Below, piece by piece: positions 1-9,642 of a DNA stretch of 39,072 nt. The notes under the pieces were generated by a model. That model worked only from the letters and a program-made list of their open reading frames with translations. It was not told the DNA's origin and ran no database searches. Source of the DNA: Comamonadaceae bacterium (lineage in GTDB: Bacteria > Pseudomonadota > Gammaproteobacteria > Burkholderiales > Burkholderiaceae_C); contig CANHDQ010000002.1 of NCBI GenBank assembly GCA_947459405.1, positions 1 to 39,072 of the forward strand. The letters run 5' to 3'. Numbering within the stretch: the first letter of the stretch is position 1; each line of letters begins with the position of its first letter. Made by a program: the position numbers and the translations under genes.

Positions 1-754
1 CACTCTTGCGCCGCGAGGGATCGATGGAGATCACCGCCACGCGCAGCGCGTCGTCCTGATCGAGCCGCAGCCGACGAATCAGCTCGTCGGTCAGGCTGGA
101 CTTGCCCGCACCGCCGGTGCCGGTGATGCCCAAGACGGGCACGCGTTTGTCTTGCGCGGCCTGACGCAGCGCCTGCACCAAAGCGGCATCGACCGATCCG
201 TTTTCCAGCGCCGTGATGAGCTGCGCCAAGGCGCGCCAGTTCATCTCGCCATGCCCCTCAATCGCCGCCACCGTCTTGGGCGCCAGCGCACTGAGATCGC
301 GGTCGCAGCGCATCAGCATCTCGCCGATCATGCCCTGCAGTCCCATGCGCTGGCCGTCCTCGGGGCTGTAGATGCGGGTCACGCCGTAGGCCTGCAACTC
401 GCGGATCTCGGCCGGCACAATCACGCCGCCGCCACCGCCAAAGACCTGAATGTGCTCGCCGCCGCGCGCCTTGAGCAGGTCGACCATGTACTTGAAGTAC
501 TCCACATGCCCGCCCTGGTAGGAGCTGATGGCAATGCCCTGGGCATCTTCCTGCAAAGCGGCCGTCACCACCTCGTCGACCGATCGGTTGTGGCCCAGAT
601 GAATGACCTCGGCCCCCATGCCTTGCAAGATCCGCCGCATGATGTTGATGGCAGCATCATGGCCGTCAAACAAGCTCGCGGCGGTGACAAAGCGCACCTT
701 GTGGGTGGGGCGGTAATTGGCCAGAGCCTTGAACTCGGCAGACAGGTCGGTCAT
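1..754 (-). CDS. icmF: Fused isobutyryl-CoA mutase IcmF, N-terminal part (B12-binding domain plus start of MeaB/MeaI-like GTPase domain); runs off the left edge
   Basis: Minus-strand translation from ATG at 754: [63 protein letters not shown]...[13 protein letters not shown]...[26 protein letters not shown]12-binding fold followed by a P-loop GTPase is the IcmF architecture. Confidence 0.9.
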   Translation of the reverse strand, partial: MTDLSAEFKALANYRPTHKVRFVTAASLFDGHDAAINIMRRILQGMGAEVIHLGHNRSVDEVVTAALQEDAQGIAISSYQGGHVEYFKYMVDLLKARGGEHIQVFGGGGGVIVPAEIRELQAYGVTRIYSPEDGQRMGLQGMIGEMLMRCDRDLSALAPKTVAAIEGHGEMNWRALAQLITALENGSVDAALVQALRQAAQDKRVPVLGITGTGGAGKSSLTDELIRRLRLDQDDALRVAVISIDPSRRKS

Positions 755-857
755 GAAAAATCTCCGCGGCGAAAAGGTGGGCGCGGCCCAAGCCGGCGGG
801 CCGCGCCACAGTGCAGACGCCAGGTCAGCACCTGCGAATCAAAGGCCGAGGCCCGTG

Positions 858-880
858 ATTGACGTTTACGTAACGTCAAT
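858..880. promoter_or_regulatory. Perfect 9-bp-arm palindrome ATTGACGTT-TACGT-AACGTCAAT upstream of icmF, candidate regulator operator
   Basis: Direct reading of 858-880; resembles MerR-type LiuR-like operators (TTTACGTTNACGTAAA style) of acyl-CoA/branched-chain catabolism. Confidence 0.55.
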
Positions 881-925
881 ATAACCGAATCAGCCTAACT
901 CTGGGCCTATACGGGTCGCCTGAAA

Positions 926-954
926 GACAAAACGCCCTGTTAGGGCGTTTTGTC
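926..954 (-). terminator. Intrinsic terminator downstream of the dctM-like gene
   Basis: Perfect 12-bp stem GACAAAACGCCC-TGTTA-GGGCGTTTTGTC, starting 23 bp beyond the stop codon of the 977..3277 gene. Confidence 0.75.
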
Positions 955-976
955 AGCAGACGCGGCACAGGAGCCG

Positions 977-3277
977 TCAGCGGCCGTAGAGTACCTGCGG
1001 CAGCCACATCCCGATGGCCGGGAAGTTGTAGAGCAGCACGATCGCGATCACCTGAATGCCCATAAACGGGAGCATCCCCGCAAAGATCTGGTTGAGCGTG
1101 ACATGCGGCGGGCTTACCCCCTTGAGGTAGAACGCGGCCATGGCCACTGGCGGGCTCAGGAAGGCGGTCTGCAGGTTCAGGGCCACCAGCAGGCCGAAGA
1201 ACAGCGGGTCGACCCCAAAGTTGTCCAGCAGCGGAATGAAGATGGGCATGAAGATAACGATGATCTCGGTCCACTCCAGCGGCCAGCCCAGAATGAAGAT
1301 GATCACCTGACTCAAGATGAGGAACTCCGTCTTGGTCAGGTTCATGGACATGACCCACTTTTCGACCAAATCCTGGCCGCCGAGCAGGGCAAATGCCGCC
1401 GAGAAAATCGCTGAGCCCACAAACAACCAGCAGACCATGGCGCTGGTCTTGGCCGTCAGCAGCACCGACTCCTTGACCTCCGATTGCAGCCCCGACTGCT
1501 TGTAAGCCAGCAAAGCCCAGGCCAACACACCGAGGGCGCCGACCGTCCCGAGCGCAGGCGGCACGGCCACGGTCGTGAAGCCTTCGGCATTGGCAACGAA
1601 CCAGACCACACTCACCAAGACCGGCGCCCACAGGGCCAGCCAGGTCAAGAAGACGCGGCCACGGCCCTCCTTGCGCTTGTTGACCACCGCGTAAATCGCC
1701 GCCAAGAGGTAGCCACCAAAAGCGCCGACGGCCGCTGCCTCGGTCGGCGTGGCCAAGCCCATGACGATGGAGCCCAGCACCGAGAGGATGAGCACCACCA
1801 GCGGGAAGAAGCTTTGCAGCAGCATCTTGAAAATTTCAAGACGCTGGAAGGTCAGCAAGGCGTAAAAGCCGATCAGAGCCAGGGCCCCGACGCCCAGACC
1901 GATCCAAAAGCCCCGGGTCGGCGCAGACCGCTCCAAGGCCGCTGCAGGCTGCGCGGCCGATGAAGCAGCCGCAGCAGGCTCCTGCACGCCCCCTGCGGCA
2001 GCGGTAGAAGACTCCTTGGCGGCCGCACCGGGCGGCTCCTTGACGCCCGAGTCCGCACCGGGCGGCTCCTTGACGCCTGAATCAGCACCAGGAGGCTCCC
2101 TCACACCCGAGTCTGCTCCAGGGGGCTCTCTGACGCCCGAGTCGGCGCCAGGAGGCTCCTTCACACCCGAGTCGGCACCCGGAGGCTCCTTGACGCCCGA
2201 GCCGGCAGGCTCCTGCAACCCGCCTGCGGCGGCAGCCGGCTCCTTGAGCCCTCCGGCTGGCTCGGCCGCCGATTTCTCGGCCGACTCCGAACCTGCAGGC
2301 TCTGCGACCTCGCCCTGGGTGGGCACTGCCACCACCTCGGCGGGCCGGGTGTGCAGATGCAAGGACCAGCCGGCAGCCAGCACGAAAAGCAGCAGTGGCA
2401 GCAGCACCACCATCAGTTGCTTGCGCAAATACGCACCCTGACCGGCCACGGCGGAGCCGCCGCGCAGCAAACCAGGCAAGGCCAGACGCGAGACGCTCTT
2501 GGCGACCTGATCGAGCACCGGCGGCAGCGGCACAAAACGCTGCTCGGCCGAAAGCGGCGGCATCAGGTTGGGTTTGATCTTGGCCAGCAAAATGACGTAC
2601 AGGATGTACAAGCCGGCCAGCATCAGCCCTGGAAAAAAGGCACCTGCGTACAACTGCACCACCGACACGCCTGCGGTGGCGCCGTAGACGATGAGCATGA
2701 CCGAAGGCGGAATCAGAATGCCCAGGCAGCCGCCGGCGGTAATCGCACCGGCCGACACCCGGATGTCATAGCCGCCCTTGAGCATCTGCGGCAAGGCCAG
2801 CAAACCCATCAAGGTGACGACGGCACCCACAATGCCGGTGGCCGTGGCAAAGACCGCGCAGGTAAAGAGCGTGGCCACCGCAAGCGAGCCGGGCACGCGG
2901 GCCAGGGCCAGATGCAAGCTCCTGAAGAGCTTGTCAATCAGGTTGGCCCGCTCGACCAGATAGCCCATGAACACGAACAGCGGAATGGAGATGAGCACAT
3001 CGTTGCCCATCACCTTGAAGGCCGACTGCACCATCAAGGTCAGGGTCTTGGTGGCATCGCGCTCGTAGGCCAGCCACGTGAAGATCATGCCCATGCCCAT
3101 GAGGGTGAAGGCCGTGGGAAAACCCAGCATGATGGCCACCACCACCAGCGCCAGCATCATCAGGCCCAAATGGCCGGTGGTGAGCGTCTGGGCCGACAGC
3201 AGCATCACGCCGGTGCCGGCGATGATGAGCGCCATGAGGATGAAGCCGAACCACAGCTCCTTGCGGATCTTGATCAT
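977..3277 (-). CDS. TRAP transporter large permease (DctM family) with a large low-complexity repeat insert
   Basis: 766 aa; DctM-like motifs (LMMLALVVVAIMLGFPTAFTLMGMGMIF, TAGGCLGILIPPSVMLIVYG, GLATPTEAAAVGAFGGYLLAA, FLSPPVAMAAFYLKGV); multiple TM segments; adjacent to DctQ and DctP. Confidence 0.9.
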   Translation of the reverse strand: MIKIRKELWFGFILMALIIAGTGVMLLSAQTLTTGHLGLMMLALVVVAIMLGFPTAFTLMGMGMIFTWLAYERDATKTLTLMVQSAFKVMGNDVLISIPLFVFMGYLVERANLIDKLFRSLHLALARVPGSLAVATLFTCAVFATATGIVGAVVTLMGLLALPQMLKGGYDIRVSAGAITAGGCLGILIPPSVMLIVYGATAGVSVVQLYAGAFFPGLMLAGLYILYVILLAKIKPNLMPPLSAEQRFVPLPPVLDQVAKSVSRLALPGLLRGGSAVAGQGAYLRKQLMVVLLPLLLFVLAAGWSLHLHTRPAEVVAVPTQGEVAEPAGSESAEKSAAEPAGGLKEPAAAAGGLQEPAGSGVKEPPGADSGVKEPPGADSGVREPPGADSGVREPPGADSGVKEPPGADSGVKEPPGAAAKESSTAAAGGVQEPAAAASSAAQPAAALERSAPTRGFWIGLGVGALALIGFYALLTFQRLEIFKMLLQSFFPLVVLILSVLGSIVMGLATPTEAAAVGAFGGYLLAAIYAVVNKRKEGRGRVFLTWLALWAPVLVSVVWFVANAEGFTTVAVPPALGTVGALGVLAWALLAYKQSGLQSEVKESVLLTAKTSAMVCWLFVGSAIFSAAFALLGGQDLVEKWVMSMNLTKTEFLILSQVIIFILGWPLEWTEIIVIFMPIFIPLLDNFGVDPLFFGLLVALNLQTAFLSPPVAMAAFYLKGVSPPHVTLNQIFAGMLPFMGIQVIAIVLLYNFPAIGMWLPQVLYGR
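2031..2210 (-). repeat. About six 30-bp in-frame tandem repeats encoding (EPPGADSGV[K/R])n inside the DctM-like CDS
   Basis: Period of exactly 30 nt: gggcggctccttgacgcccgagtccgcacc / gggcggctccttgacgcctgaatcagcacc / aggaggctccctcacacccgagtctgctcc and so on. Units differ mostly at synonymous sites. Confidence 0.9.
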
Positions 3278-3876
3278 CGTGCACCTCCCTGCGGCGCAGC
3301 GACATTGACGTCTTCGGCCTTGACCATCTGCTTGAGCTTGTCGACGTCGACTTCTTCCACGTCCTGCTCACGCGAAGGCCATTGGCCGTCGCGAATGCAC
3401 TGAATGCAGCGAACGATCTCCACCACCCCTTGCAAAAGCAGCATGAAGCCGGCCAGGGGAATAATGAACTTGAAGGGATACAGCGGCAGTGGCGTGGCCG
3501 AGAAGGTGCTCTCCCGAATGGCCACAGAGTCCTGAGCGAAACCCCAGCCTGCCCATGTCAAGGCAAAGATGCCGGGCAGGAAAAACAGAACATACAAAAT
3601 CAGATCAATCCGAGCCTGCGTGCGCGGCTCGAAAAACCCGTAGAGTACGTCGCCGCGCACATGGCCGTTCTTGGCCAGGGTGTAGGCGCCGGCCATCATG
3701 AATAGCGTGCCGTAGAGCATGATCTGGGCATCCAGGGCCCAATCGTGCGGGTTGTTGAGCACATAGCGTGAGTAGACCTCCCAGGAAATCAGGCAGGTCA
3801 AGAGCAGGATCATCCAGGCAAAGGCCTGGCCGATCCAGGTGGAGGCGCGATCCACCGCAAGCAACAGGTTTTTCAT
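3274..3876 (-). CDS. TRAP transporter small permease (DctQ family)
   Basis: 200 aa, 4-TM pattern, MKNLLLAVDRASTWIGQAFAWMILLLTCLISWEVYSRYVLNNPHDWALDAQIMLYGTLFMMAGAYTLAKNGHVRGDV; overlaps the dctM start by 4 bp. Confidence 0.88.
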   Translation of the reverse strand: MKNLLLAVDRASTWIGQAFAWMILLLTCLISWEVYSRYVLNNPHDWALDAQIMLYGTLFMMAGAYTLAKNGHVRGDVLYGFFEPRTQARIDLILYVLFFLPGIFALTWAGWGFAQDSVAIRESTFSATPLPLYPFKFIIPLAGFMLLLQGVVEIVRCIQCIRDGQWPSREQDVEEVDVDKLKQMVKAEDVNVAAPQGGAR

Positions 3877-3921
3877 CTTCTTGACCGGGGATCCACGCCC
3901 ACTTTTGGCCCATTAGAAAAA

Positions 3922-3950
3922 GGAAAAAGCCGCCGGCAAACGCCGGCGGC
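3922..3950 (-). terminator. Terminator/attenuator hairpin between TRAP SBP and permease genes
   Basis: Minus strand reads GCCGCCGGC-GTTT-GCCGGCGGC followed by TTTTTCC; lies between stop of the SBP gene (3970) and start of dctQ (3876). Confidence 0.7.
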
Positions 3951-3969
3951 CCGTGTCAACGAGTCAGAA

Positions 3970-5091
3970 TCAGGCCTTCTTGGCCGGTGCGGCAGGCCTG
4001 AAGTAGCGGTTCCAGGCCATCTTGAAGTCGACCATGTAGTCGTTCTGCCAGCTGCCAGCGCGCTGAGCAAAGACACGCTGGGAGTCCATGATCTTCTTGA
4101 ACATGGCATTTTCAGCAGACTTGACCTTGGTGACCTTGTCCCATGCGTCGAGCTGGGCGCGCAGGATGCTGTCGGGCGTCTTGAAGAAGTTGACCTTGTC
4201 CTTGGTCTTGAGCTCGATGTAGTCCTTGGAGTTACGGTCGATGGCTTTCCAGCTCATGTCGGCGCTGGAGGCCTGCACCGCGTAGTCGATGATGGCCTTG
4301 AGCTCAGCCGGCAGCGCGTCAAACTTGCCCTTGTTGAACAAGATCTCAAACTGCTCGCCAGACTGGTGGAAGCTTTGCAGCATGCAGTTCTTGACCACGT
4401 CAGCAAAACCGAGCACCCGGTCAGACGAGGCGTTGTTGAACTCGGCGGCATCGAGCAGGCCACGGTCCAGGGCGGGAACAATCTCGCCACCGGGCAGCGG
4501 GTTGACCGCAGCGCCCAGCTCCTTGAACACGTCGACGGCAAGGCCAACGGTACGGAACTTCAGGCCCTTGATCTGGGCCACATTGGCGATCGGCTTCTTG
4601 AACCATCCCAGCGGCTGGGTGGGCATGGGGCCGTAGAGGTACGAGACCACATCGATGTTCAGGCTCTTGTAGATTTCATCGAGCAGCGCCTTGCCGCCGC
4701 CGTAGTAGTGCCACGACAAGACCATGTTGGGGTCCATGCCGAAAGCCGGTCCCGAACCCCACAGGGCCAGGGCGTTGTTCTTGCCGTAGTGGTAGGCCAC
4801 CACACCGTGGCCGCCGTCGAGCGTGCCCTTGTTGACGGCATCGAGCAGCTGAAACGCTGGCACCACGGCGCCGGAGGGCAGCACCTCGATCTTGAGGCGG
4901 CCACTGGCCATGTCATTGACCTTCTTGGCGAAGTCGTTGGCGTACTCGTGGAAGATGTCCTTGGCCGGCCAGGTGCTCTGAAAGCGCAAGGTGGTGGTCT
5001 GGGCCATGGCGATCATCGGCGCCGACATGGCGCCGGCAGCAACGGCCGCGCCCTTGAGGAGGCCGCGGCGGCCGGTAGTGGTCTGGGTCAT
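3970..5091 (-). CDS. TRAP substrate-binding protein, DctP family, mannitol/chloroaromatic (FcbT1-like) type, with Tat-like signal
   Basis: MTQTTTGRRGLLKGAAVAAGAMSAPMIAMAQTTTLRFQSTWPAKDIFHEYANDFAKKVNDMASGRLKIEVLPSGAVVPAFQLLDAVNKGTLDGGHG; start chosen at 5091 rather than the longer ORF start 5178. Confidence 0.87.
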   Translation of the reverse strand: MTQTTTGRRGLLKGAAVAAGAMSAPMIAMAQTTTLRFQSTWPAKDIFHEYANDFAKKVNDMASGRLKIEVLPSGAVVPAFQLLDAVNKGTLDGGHGVVAYHYGKNNALALWGSGPAFGMDPNMVLSWHYYGGGKALLDEIYKSLNIDVVSYLYGPMPTQPLGWFKKPIANVAQIKGLKFRTVGLAVDVFKELGAAVNPLPGGEIVPALDRGLLDAAEFNNASSDRVLGFADVVKNCMLQSFHQSGEQFEILFNKGKFDALPAELKAIIDYAVQASSADMSWKAIDRNSKDYIELKTKDKVNFFKTPDSILRAQLDAWDKVTKVKSAENAMFKKIMDSQRVFAQRAGSWQNDYMVDFKMAWNRYFRPAAPAKKA

Positions 5092-5282
5092 AAAAGGTCT
5101 CCTTGGAGGTTTACTGAATACAAACGGCAAATTGTCCCGACGAAACCCATGGCAAAAGCCTAGGGTTTCTACGTACAAAGCCCCTTTGGAACAGAAAAGG
5201 CACGCGCCAGGCGGAGCGCAGCCTTCTTGCGATTCCCAAGATGCTGGGGGCCGATTATGTGGGCTCGTGCAAAATCTGCCTC

Positions 5283-5702
5283 ATGACTCAGGATATTTCC
5301 CCCATCCCGGCGACCGGATACGCCGGCGACATCAGTCCGCAGCAGGCTTGGGCCTGGGTGCAAGCTGGGCAGGCCGTTTTGGTCGATGTGCGCAGCGACG
5401 CCGAGCGAGAGTGGGTGGGCTTCGTTCCCGGTGCCGTGGCCCTGGCCTGGAAGCAATGGCCGGGCATGGCGATCAACCCGGAGTTTGACGCCGGCATCGT
5501 GGCGGCAGCGGCCAACAAGCCTGCCCTGGTGCTGCTGTGCCGCAGCGGCGTGCGCTCGATCGCGGCGGCCAGGCGCGCCACCGAACTGGGCGTGCAGGCC
5601 TACAACATCCTGGAAGGTTTCGAGGGCGATCCGGACCCGCAGGGCCATCGCGGCCGCATCGGTGGCTGGCGCATGCGCGGGCTGCCCTGGCGGCAAAACT
5701 AA
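5283..5702 (+). CDS. Rhodanese-like domain protein
   Basis: MTQDISPIPATGYAGDISPQQAWAWVQAGQAVLVDVRSDAEREWVGFVPGA...LVLLCRSGVRSIAAARRATELGVQAYNILEGFEGDPD; active-site loop CRSGVRS. Confidence 0.88.
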   Translation: MTQDISPIPATGYAGDISPQQAWAWVQAGQAVLVDVRSDAEREWVGFVPGAVALAWKQWPGMAINPEFDAGIVAAAANKPALVLLCRSGVRSIAAARRATELGVQAYNILEGFEGDPDPQGHRGRIGGWRMRGLPWRQN

Positions 5703-5789
5703 ACTCAAGCCCCCGAAGCCGCGCCACCAGCCCAGCCTCTTGCCGACCCGCAGCACCCTGCCTGTGCCCCCAATCCAAACCCTCTTGCC

Positions 5790-6569
5790 ATGACCTTTCT
5801 GGCCCTTGATGTGGGCAACACCCGACTCAAGTGGGCCGTCTACGAGGCGCCGCAGCCCGGCGCACGGCTGCTGGCCCAGGGCGCGGTGTTCTTGGAAAAC
5901 ATCGAAAAACTGGCCGAAGAAGAATGGCAGGGGCTGTCGCAGCCCACGCACATCCTGGGCTGCATCGTGGCCGGCGATCCGGTCAAGCGCCGCGTGATGG
6001 ACCAAATGGAGCAGTGGGACACGCCGGCCAGCTGGGTGGTGCCCAGCGCGCAGGAGGCCGGCCTGAGCAATGGCTACGACCATCCGGCCCGATTGGGCGC
6101 CGACCGCTGGGTGGCCATGATCGGCGCCTACCACCGGCTGGTCGCCCGCGGGCTGCGACAGCCGTGCGTGTTGGCCATGGTGGGAACCGCCGTGACGGTC
6201 GAGGCCATTGACGCGCAGGGGCGCTTCCTGGGCGGACTGATCCTGCCGGGTCACGGCATCATGCTGCGCGCCCTGGAGTCAGGCACGGCCGGCTTGCACG
6301 TGCCCACCGGAGAGGTGCGCCATTTCCCCACCAACACCAGCGACGCCCTGACCAGCGGCGGCACCTTCGCGATTGCCGGCGCGATCGAGCGCATGGTGCA
6401 AAACGTGATCGAGCACTGCGGTCAGGCGCCTGCTTGCATCATGACCGGCGGGGCGGGCTGGAAGATGGTGCCGAGCATGCAGCGGCCCTTTGAGCTGGTC
6501 GACAACCTGATCTTCGACGGTCTGCTCGAAATCGGCTGGCGACGCCTGCACCCCGGCGCGCCACGCTAA
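5790..6569 (+). CDS. coaX: Type III pantothenate kinase
   Basis: [20 protein letters not shown] (DxGNTxxK), [51 protein letters not shown]. Confidence 0.93.
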   Translation: MTFLALDVGNTRLKWAVYEAPQPGARLLAQGAVFLENIEKLAEEEWQGLSQPTHILGCIVAGDPVKRRVMDQMEQWDTPASWVVPSAQEAGLSNGYDHPARLGADRWVAMIGAYHRLVARGLRQPCVLAMVGTAVTVEAIDAQGRFLGGLILPGHGIMLRALESGTAGLHVPTGEVRHFPTNTSDALTSGGTFAIAGAIERMVQNVIEHCGQAPACIMTGGAGWKMVPSMQRPFELVDNLIFDGLLEIGWRRLHPGAPR

Positions 6570-6574
6570 GCCCC

Positions 6575-7783
6575 TCAGGCGGTCCGGGGGCGCACCCGGG
6601 CTGCGGCCTGTTTGGCGCGCTCGCGCGCGAGCTCGACATCGGGGTTGTGGGCCAGGGCCACGCCCATGCGCCGCTTGACAAAACTCTCGGGCTTGCCAAA
6701 CAGGCGCACATCGGTGCCCGGAATCTGCAAGGCCTGCTCGACGCCATCAAAGGCGATGCCCCGGGCATCGATGCCGCCATAAATCACCGCGCTGGCCCCC
6801 GGGCTCTTGAGCGTGGTGTCGACCGGCAGGCCCAGGATGGCCCGCGCGTGCAGCTCAAACTCGTTTTGCCACTGGGTGCACATCGTCACCATGCCGGTGT
6901 CATGCGGACGGGGACTGACCTCGCTGAACCAGACCTGCTGGCCCTTGACGAACAACTCCACCCCAAACAGACCCTGACCCCCGAGGTTGTCGGTCACCGC
7001 CTGGGCGATGCGCCGACTCTCGGCCAGCGCCTGTGGATGCATGGGGTGCGGCTGCCAGCTCTCCACGTAGTCGCCGCTGACCTGCACATGGCCGATGGGC
7101 TCGCAAAAATGCGTCTCAATCCGACCGTCGGCGCCCAATGCGCGGACGGTCAGCTGGGTGATTTCATAGTCGAAGTCGATGAAGCCCTCGACGATGACCC
7201 GCCCGTGACTGACCCGGCCGCCGGCCATGGCGTAGTCCCAGGCCGTCTTGACATCCTGCGGGCCGGCGATCTTGCTTTGCCCCTTGCCCGAAGAACTCAT
7301 CACCGGCTTGACGATGCAGGGGTAGCCGATGCCGCCGTCAATGGCAGAGCGCAGCTCGTCGAGCGAATCGCAAAACACATAAGGGCTGGTTGGCAGCCCC
7401 AGGGTTTCAGCGGCCAGCCTGCGGATGCCTTCACGGTCCATGGTCAGGCGAGCCGCGCGGGCCGTGGGGATCACACGCACCACGCCGGCGGCTTCGAGCT
7501 GCTCGAGCATGGGCGTGGCAATGGCCTCGATTTCGGGCACCACCCAATGCGGGCGCTCTTGCTCGATCAGCGCCTTGAGCTGATCGGGATCGCTCATCGT
7601 GATGGTGCGCGCATGGTGGGCCACCTGCTGGCCCGGCGCGTTGTAATAACGGTCGACCGCGATGGTCTCCACCCCCAGGCGCTGTAGCGCGATCAGCACT
7701 TCCTTGCCCAGCTCGCCCGAGCCCAGCAACATGACTTTGGTGGCACACGGCGACAGGGGGGTTCCAAGGGTGGTCATGGGCAT
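6575..7783 (-). CDS. purT: Formate-dependent phosphoribosylglycinamide formyltransferase
   Basis: ATP-grasp protein: [46 protein letters not shown]...[18 protein letters not shown]...[13 protein letters not shown]...[13 protein letters not shown]. Confidence 0.95.
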   Translation of the reverse strand: MPMTTLGTPLSPCATKVMLLGSGELGKEVLIALQRLGVETIAVDRYYNAPGQQVAHHARTITMSDPDQLKALIEQERPHWVVPEIEAIATPMLEQLEAAGVVRVIPTARAARLTMDREGIRRLAAETLGLPTSPYVFCDSLDELRSAIDGGIGYPCIVKPVMSSSGKGQSKIAGPQDVKTAWDYAMAGGRVSHGRVIVEGFIDFDYEITQLTVRALGADGRIETHFCEPIGHVQVSGDYVESWQPHPMHPQALAESRRIAQAVTDNLGGQGLFGVELFVKGQQVWFSEVSPRPHDTGMVTMCTQWQNEFELHARAILGLPVDTTLKSPGASAVIYGGIDARGIAFDGVEQALQIPGTDVRLFGKPESFVKRRMGVALAHNPDVELARERAKQAAARVRPRTA

Positions 7784-7874
7784 CGTCCATACAGATCGGT
7801 CAGGGGTGCGGATTATCGGCTCAAGGACCGGCTCGCCCGGCAGCGCCTACGAGCCAGCGGGCACAATAGGTCGC

Positions 7875-8822
7875 ATGAGAGGTCGCATGAGATCACCCAT
7901 CTTTAGCGTGCGTGACTTGAGCAAGCGCTACGGCAGCGCAACGGTGGTCGACCGGCTGTCCTTTGACATCGCGCCCGGCCAATGCCTGGGGCTGATCGGC
8001 CCCAATGGGGCGGGCAAAACCACCACCGTGCGCATGTGCCTGGGGCTGACGGGTGCCGATGAGGGCGAAGTCCTTTTTCACGGCGCATCGGGGGTGCTGA
8101 AGATGCCCGCTGACAGCCTGGCGATCAAGGCGCGCCTGGGCATCGTCAGCCAGTTTGACAGCCTCGATCCGGACTTCTCCTGCGCCGAAAACCTGCTGGT
8201 GTTTGGCCGCTACTTCGGCCTGGCCGATGCGACCATCCGGCAGCGCATCCCGCAGCTGCTTGAATTTGCCGCGCTCAGCAGCAAGGCCCAGGCCAAGCTC
8301 AGCGAGCTCTCGGGCGGCATGAAGCGACGTCTGTCGCTGGCGCGCGCGCTGGTCAACGACCCGGATCTGCTGCTGCTCGACGAGCCCACCACCGGACTCG
8401 ATCCGCAGGCGCGCCATCTGATGTGGGAGCGCCTGCAGCAGCTGCTGCAGCAGGGCAAGGCGATCTTGCTGACTACCCATTTCATGGACGAGGCCGAGCG
8501 CCTGTGCGACCGCCTGATCGTGCTCGACCACGGCCGCAAGATGTGCGAAGGCTCGCCGCGCGAACTCGTCGCCGGGCAACTCGAGCCCGACGTCGTCGAG
8601 GTCTACGGCCCTGGCGCGGTTGCGCTGGCCGGCAGTGAGCTGCGCGCGCTGGCCGAACGCACCGAAGTGAGCGGGGAGACCGTCTTTTTCTACACCCACA
8701 ACGCCCAGCCGCTGCTGCAAGGCCTCAGTGCGCACAAGCAGCTGCGCACCTTGCACCGGCCGGCCAACCTGGAAGACCTTTTTCTGAAGCTGACCGGCCG
8801 GCAGATTCGGGAGGACGGCTGA
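7875..8822 (+). CDS. ABC transporter ATP-binding protein, NodI/DrrA-like
   Basis: Walker [11 protein letters not shown], signature [41 protein letters not shown]; start at 7875 or 7887 rather than 7662. Confidence 0.9.
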   Translation: MRGRMRSPIFSVRDLSKRYGSATVVDRLSFDIAPGQCLGLIGPNGAGKTTTVRMCLGLTGADEGEVLFHGASGVLKMPADSLAIKARLGIVSQFDSLDPDFSCAENLLVFGRYFGLADATIRQRIPQLLEFAALSSKAQAKLSELSGGMKRRLSLARALVNDPDLLLLDEPTTGLDPQARHLMWERLQQLLQQGKAILLTTHFMDEAERLCDRLIVLDHGRKMCEGSPRELVAGQLEPDVVEVYGPGAVALAGSELRALAERTEVSGETVFFYTHNAQPLLQGLSAHKQLRTLHRPANLEDLFLKLTGRQIREDG

Positions 8823-9631
8823 TGGCGCCGACGACGCAGGCATCGATCTGGCGCAGGCCGCAGCTGAGTCTGCGCTGGGTGCCGGTGTTTCGGCGCAACC
8901 TGCTGGTGTGGCGCAAGCTCATGCTGCCCAGCCTGGTGGGCAATATTGCCGAGCCGCTGATCACTTTGGTGGCCTTCGGCTACGGCCTGGGGGCACTGGT
9001 CGGCCAGGTTCAGCTGCAAGGCTCGACCTTGCCCTACATCGTCTTTCTCGCCTCTGGCTCGATTTGCATGAGCGCCATGAATGCGGCAAGCTTTGAGGCG
9101 CTGTACTCGGCGTTTTCTCGCATGCAAGTGCAGCGTACCTGGGACGGCATCATGAATGCGCCCATCGCCCTGGACGATGTGGTGATGGCCGAAATGCTGT
9201 GGGCTGCCTTCAAGTCGCTGTTCACCACCGCGGTGATCTTGCTGGTGATGCTGGCCCTGGGCATCAGCCACAGCCCATGGCTGCTGCTGGCCCTGCCGCT
9301 GTTGGCCGTGGTGGGCATGGTGTTTGCCAGCATCGCACTGGTCTTCAATGCGTTGGCCAGAGGCTATGACTTTTTCACCTACTACTTCACGCTGTTCCTG
9401 ACGCCCACCATGTTCCTCAGCGGCGTCTTCTTCCCGCGCGAGCAACTGCCCGGCTTCATGCAGGGCCTCGCCCAGTGGCTGCCGCTGACCGCGGCGGTCG
9501 AGCTGATCCGCCCCTTGTTTCTTGGCCACTGGCCAGCGCAAGCCGGCCTGAATCTGGCCGTGCTTGTGGCCTACGGAATTGGTGGCTTCTGGCTGGCGCT
9601 GGCCCTCACGCGCCGGCGTTTTCGCGGCTAA
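8822..9631 (+). CDS. ABC-2 type permease, NodJ-like
   Basis: Start codon overlaps the ATPase stop; SLRWVPVFRRNLLVWRKLMLPSLVGNIAEPLITLVAFGYGLGALVG...TPTMFLSGVFFPREQLPGFMQGLAQWLPLTAAVELIRPLFLGH. Confidence 0.9.
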   Translation: MAPTTQASIWRRPQLSLRWVPVFRRNLLVWRKLMLPSLVGNIAEPLITLVAFGYGLGALVGQVQLQGSTLPYIVFLASGSICMSAMNAASFEALYSAFSRMQVQRTWDGIMNAPIALDDVVMAEMLWAAFKSLFTTAVILLVMLALGISHSPWLLLALPLLAVVGMVFASIALVFNALARGYDFFTYYFTLFLTPTMFLSGVFFPREQLPGFMQGLAQWLPLTAAVELIRPLFLGHWPAQAGLNLAVLVAYGIGGFWLALALTRRRFRG

Positions 9632-9642
9632 GCGCGCAGGCC

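Noticed and set aside
2031-2210. Possible CRISPR array because of regular 30-bp spacing
   Set aside because: No unique spacers between repeats; contiguous in-frame coding tandem repeat; no cas genes.
2016-2441. Plus-strand ORF encoding (APGGSLTPES)n
   Set aside because: Antisense mirror of the tandem repeat in the DctM CDS; period 30 keeps the opposite frame open. No independent coding evidence.
2351-3403. 350-aa plus-strand ORF, His/Gln/Gly-rich
   Set aside because: Antisense shadow of dctM/dctQ in high-GC DNA; composition typical of a non-coding frame.
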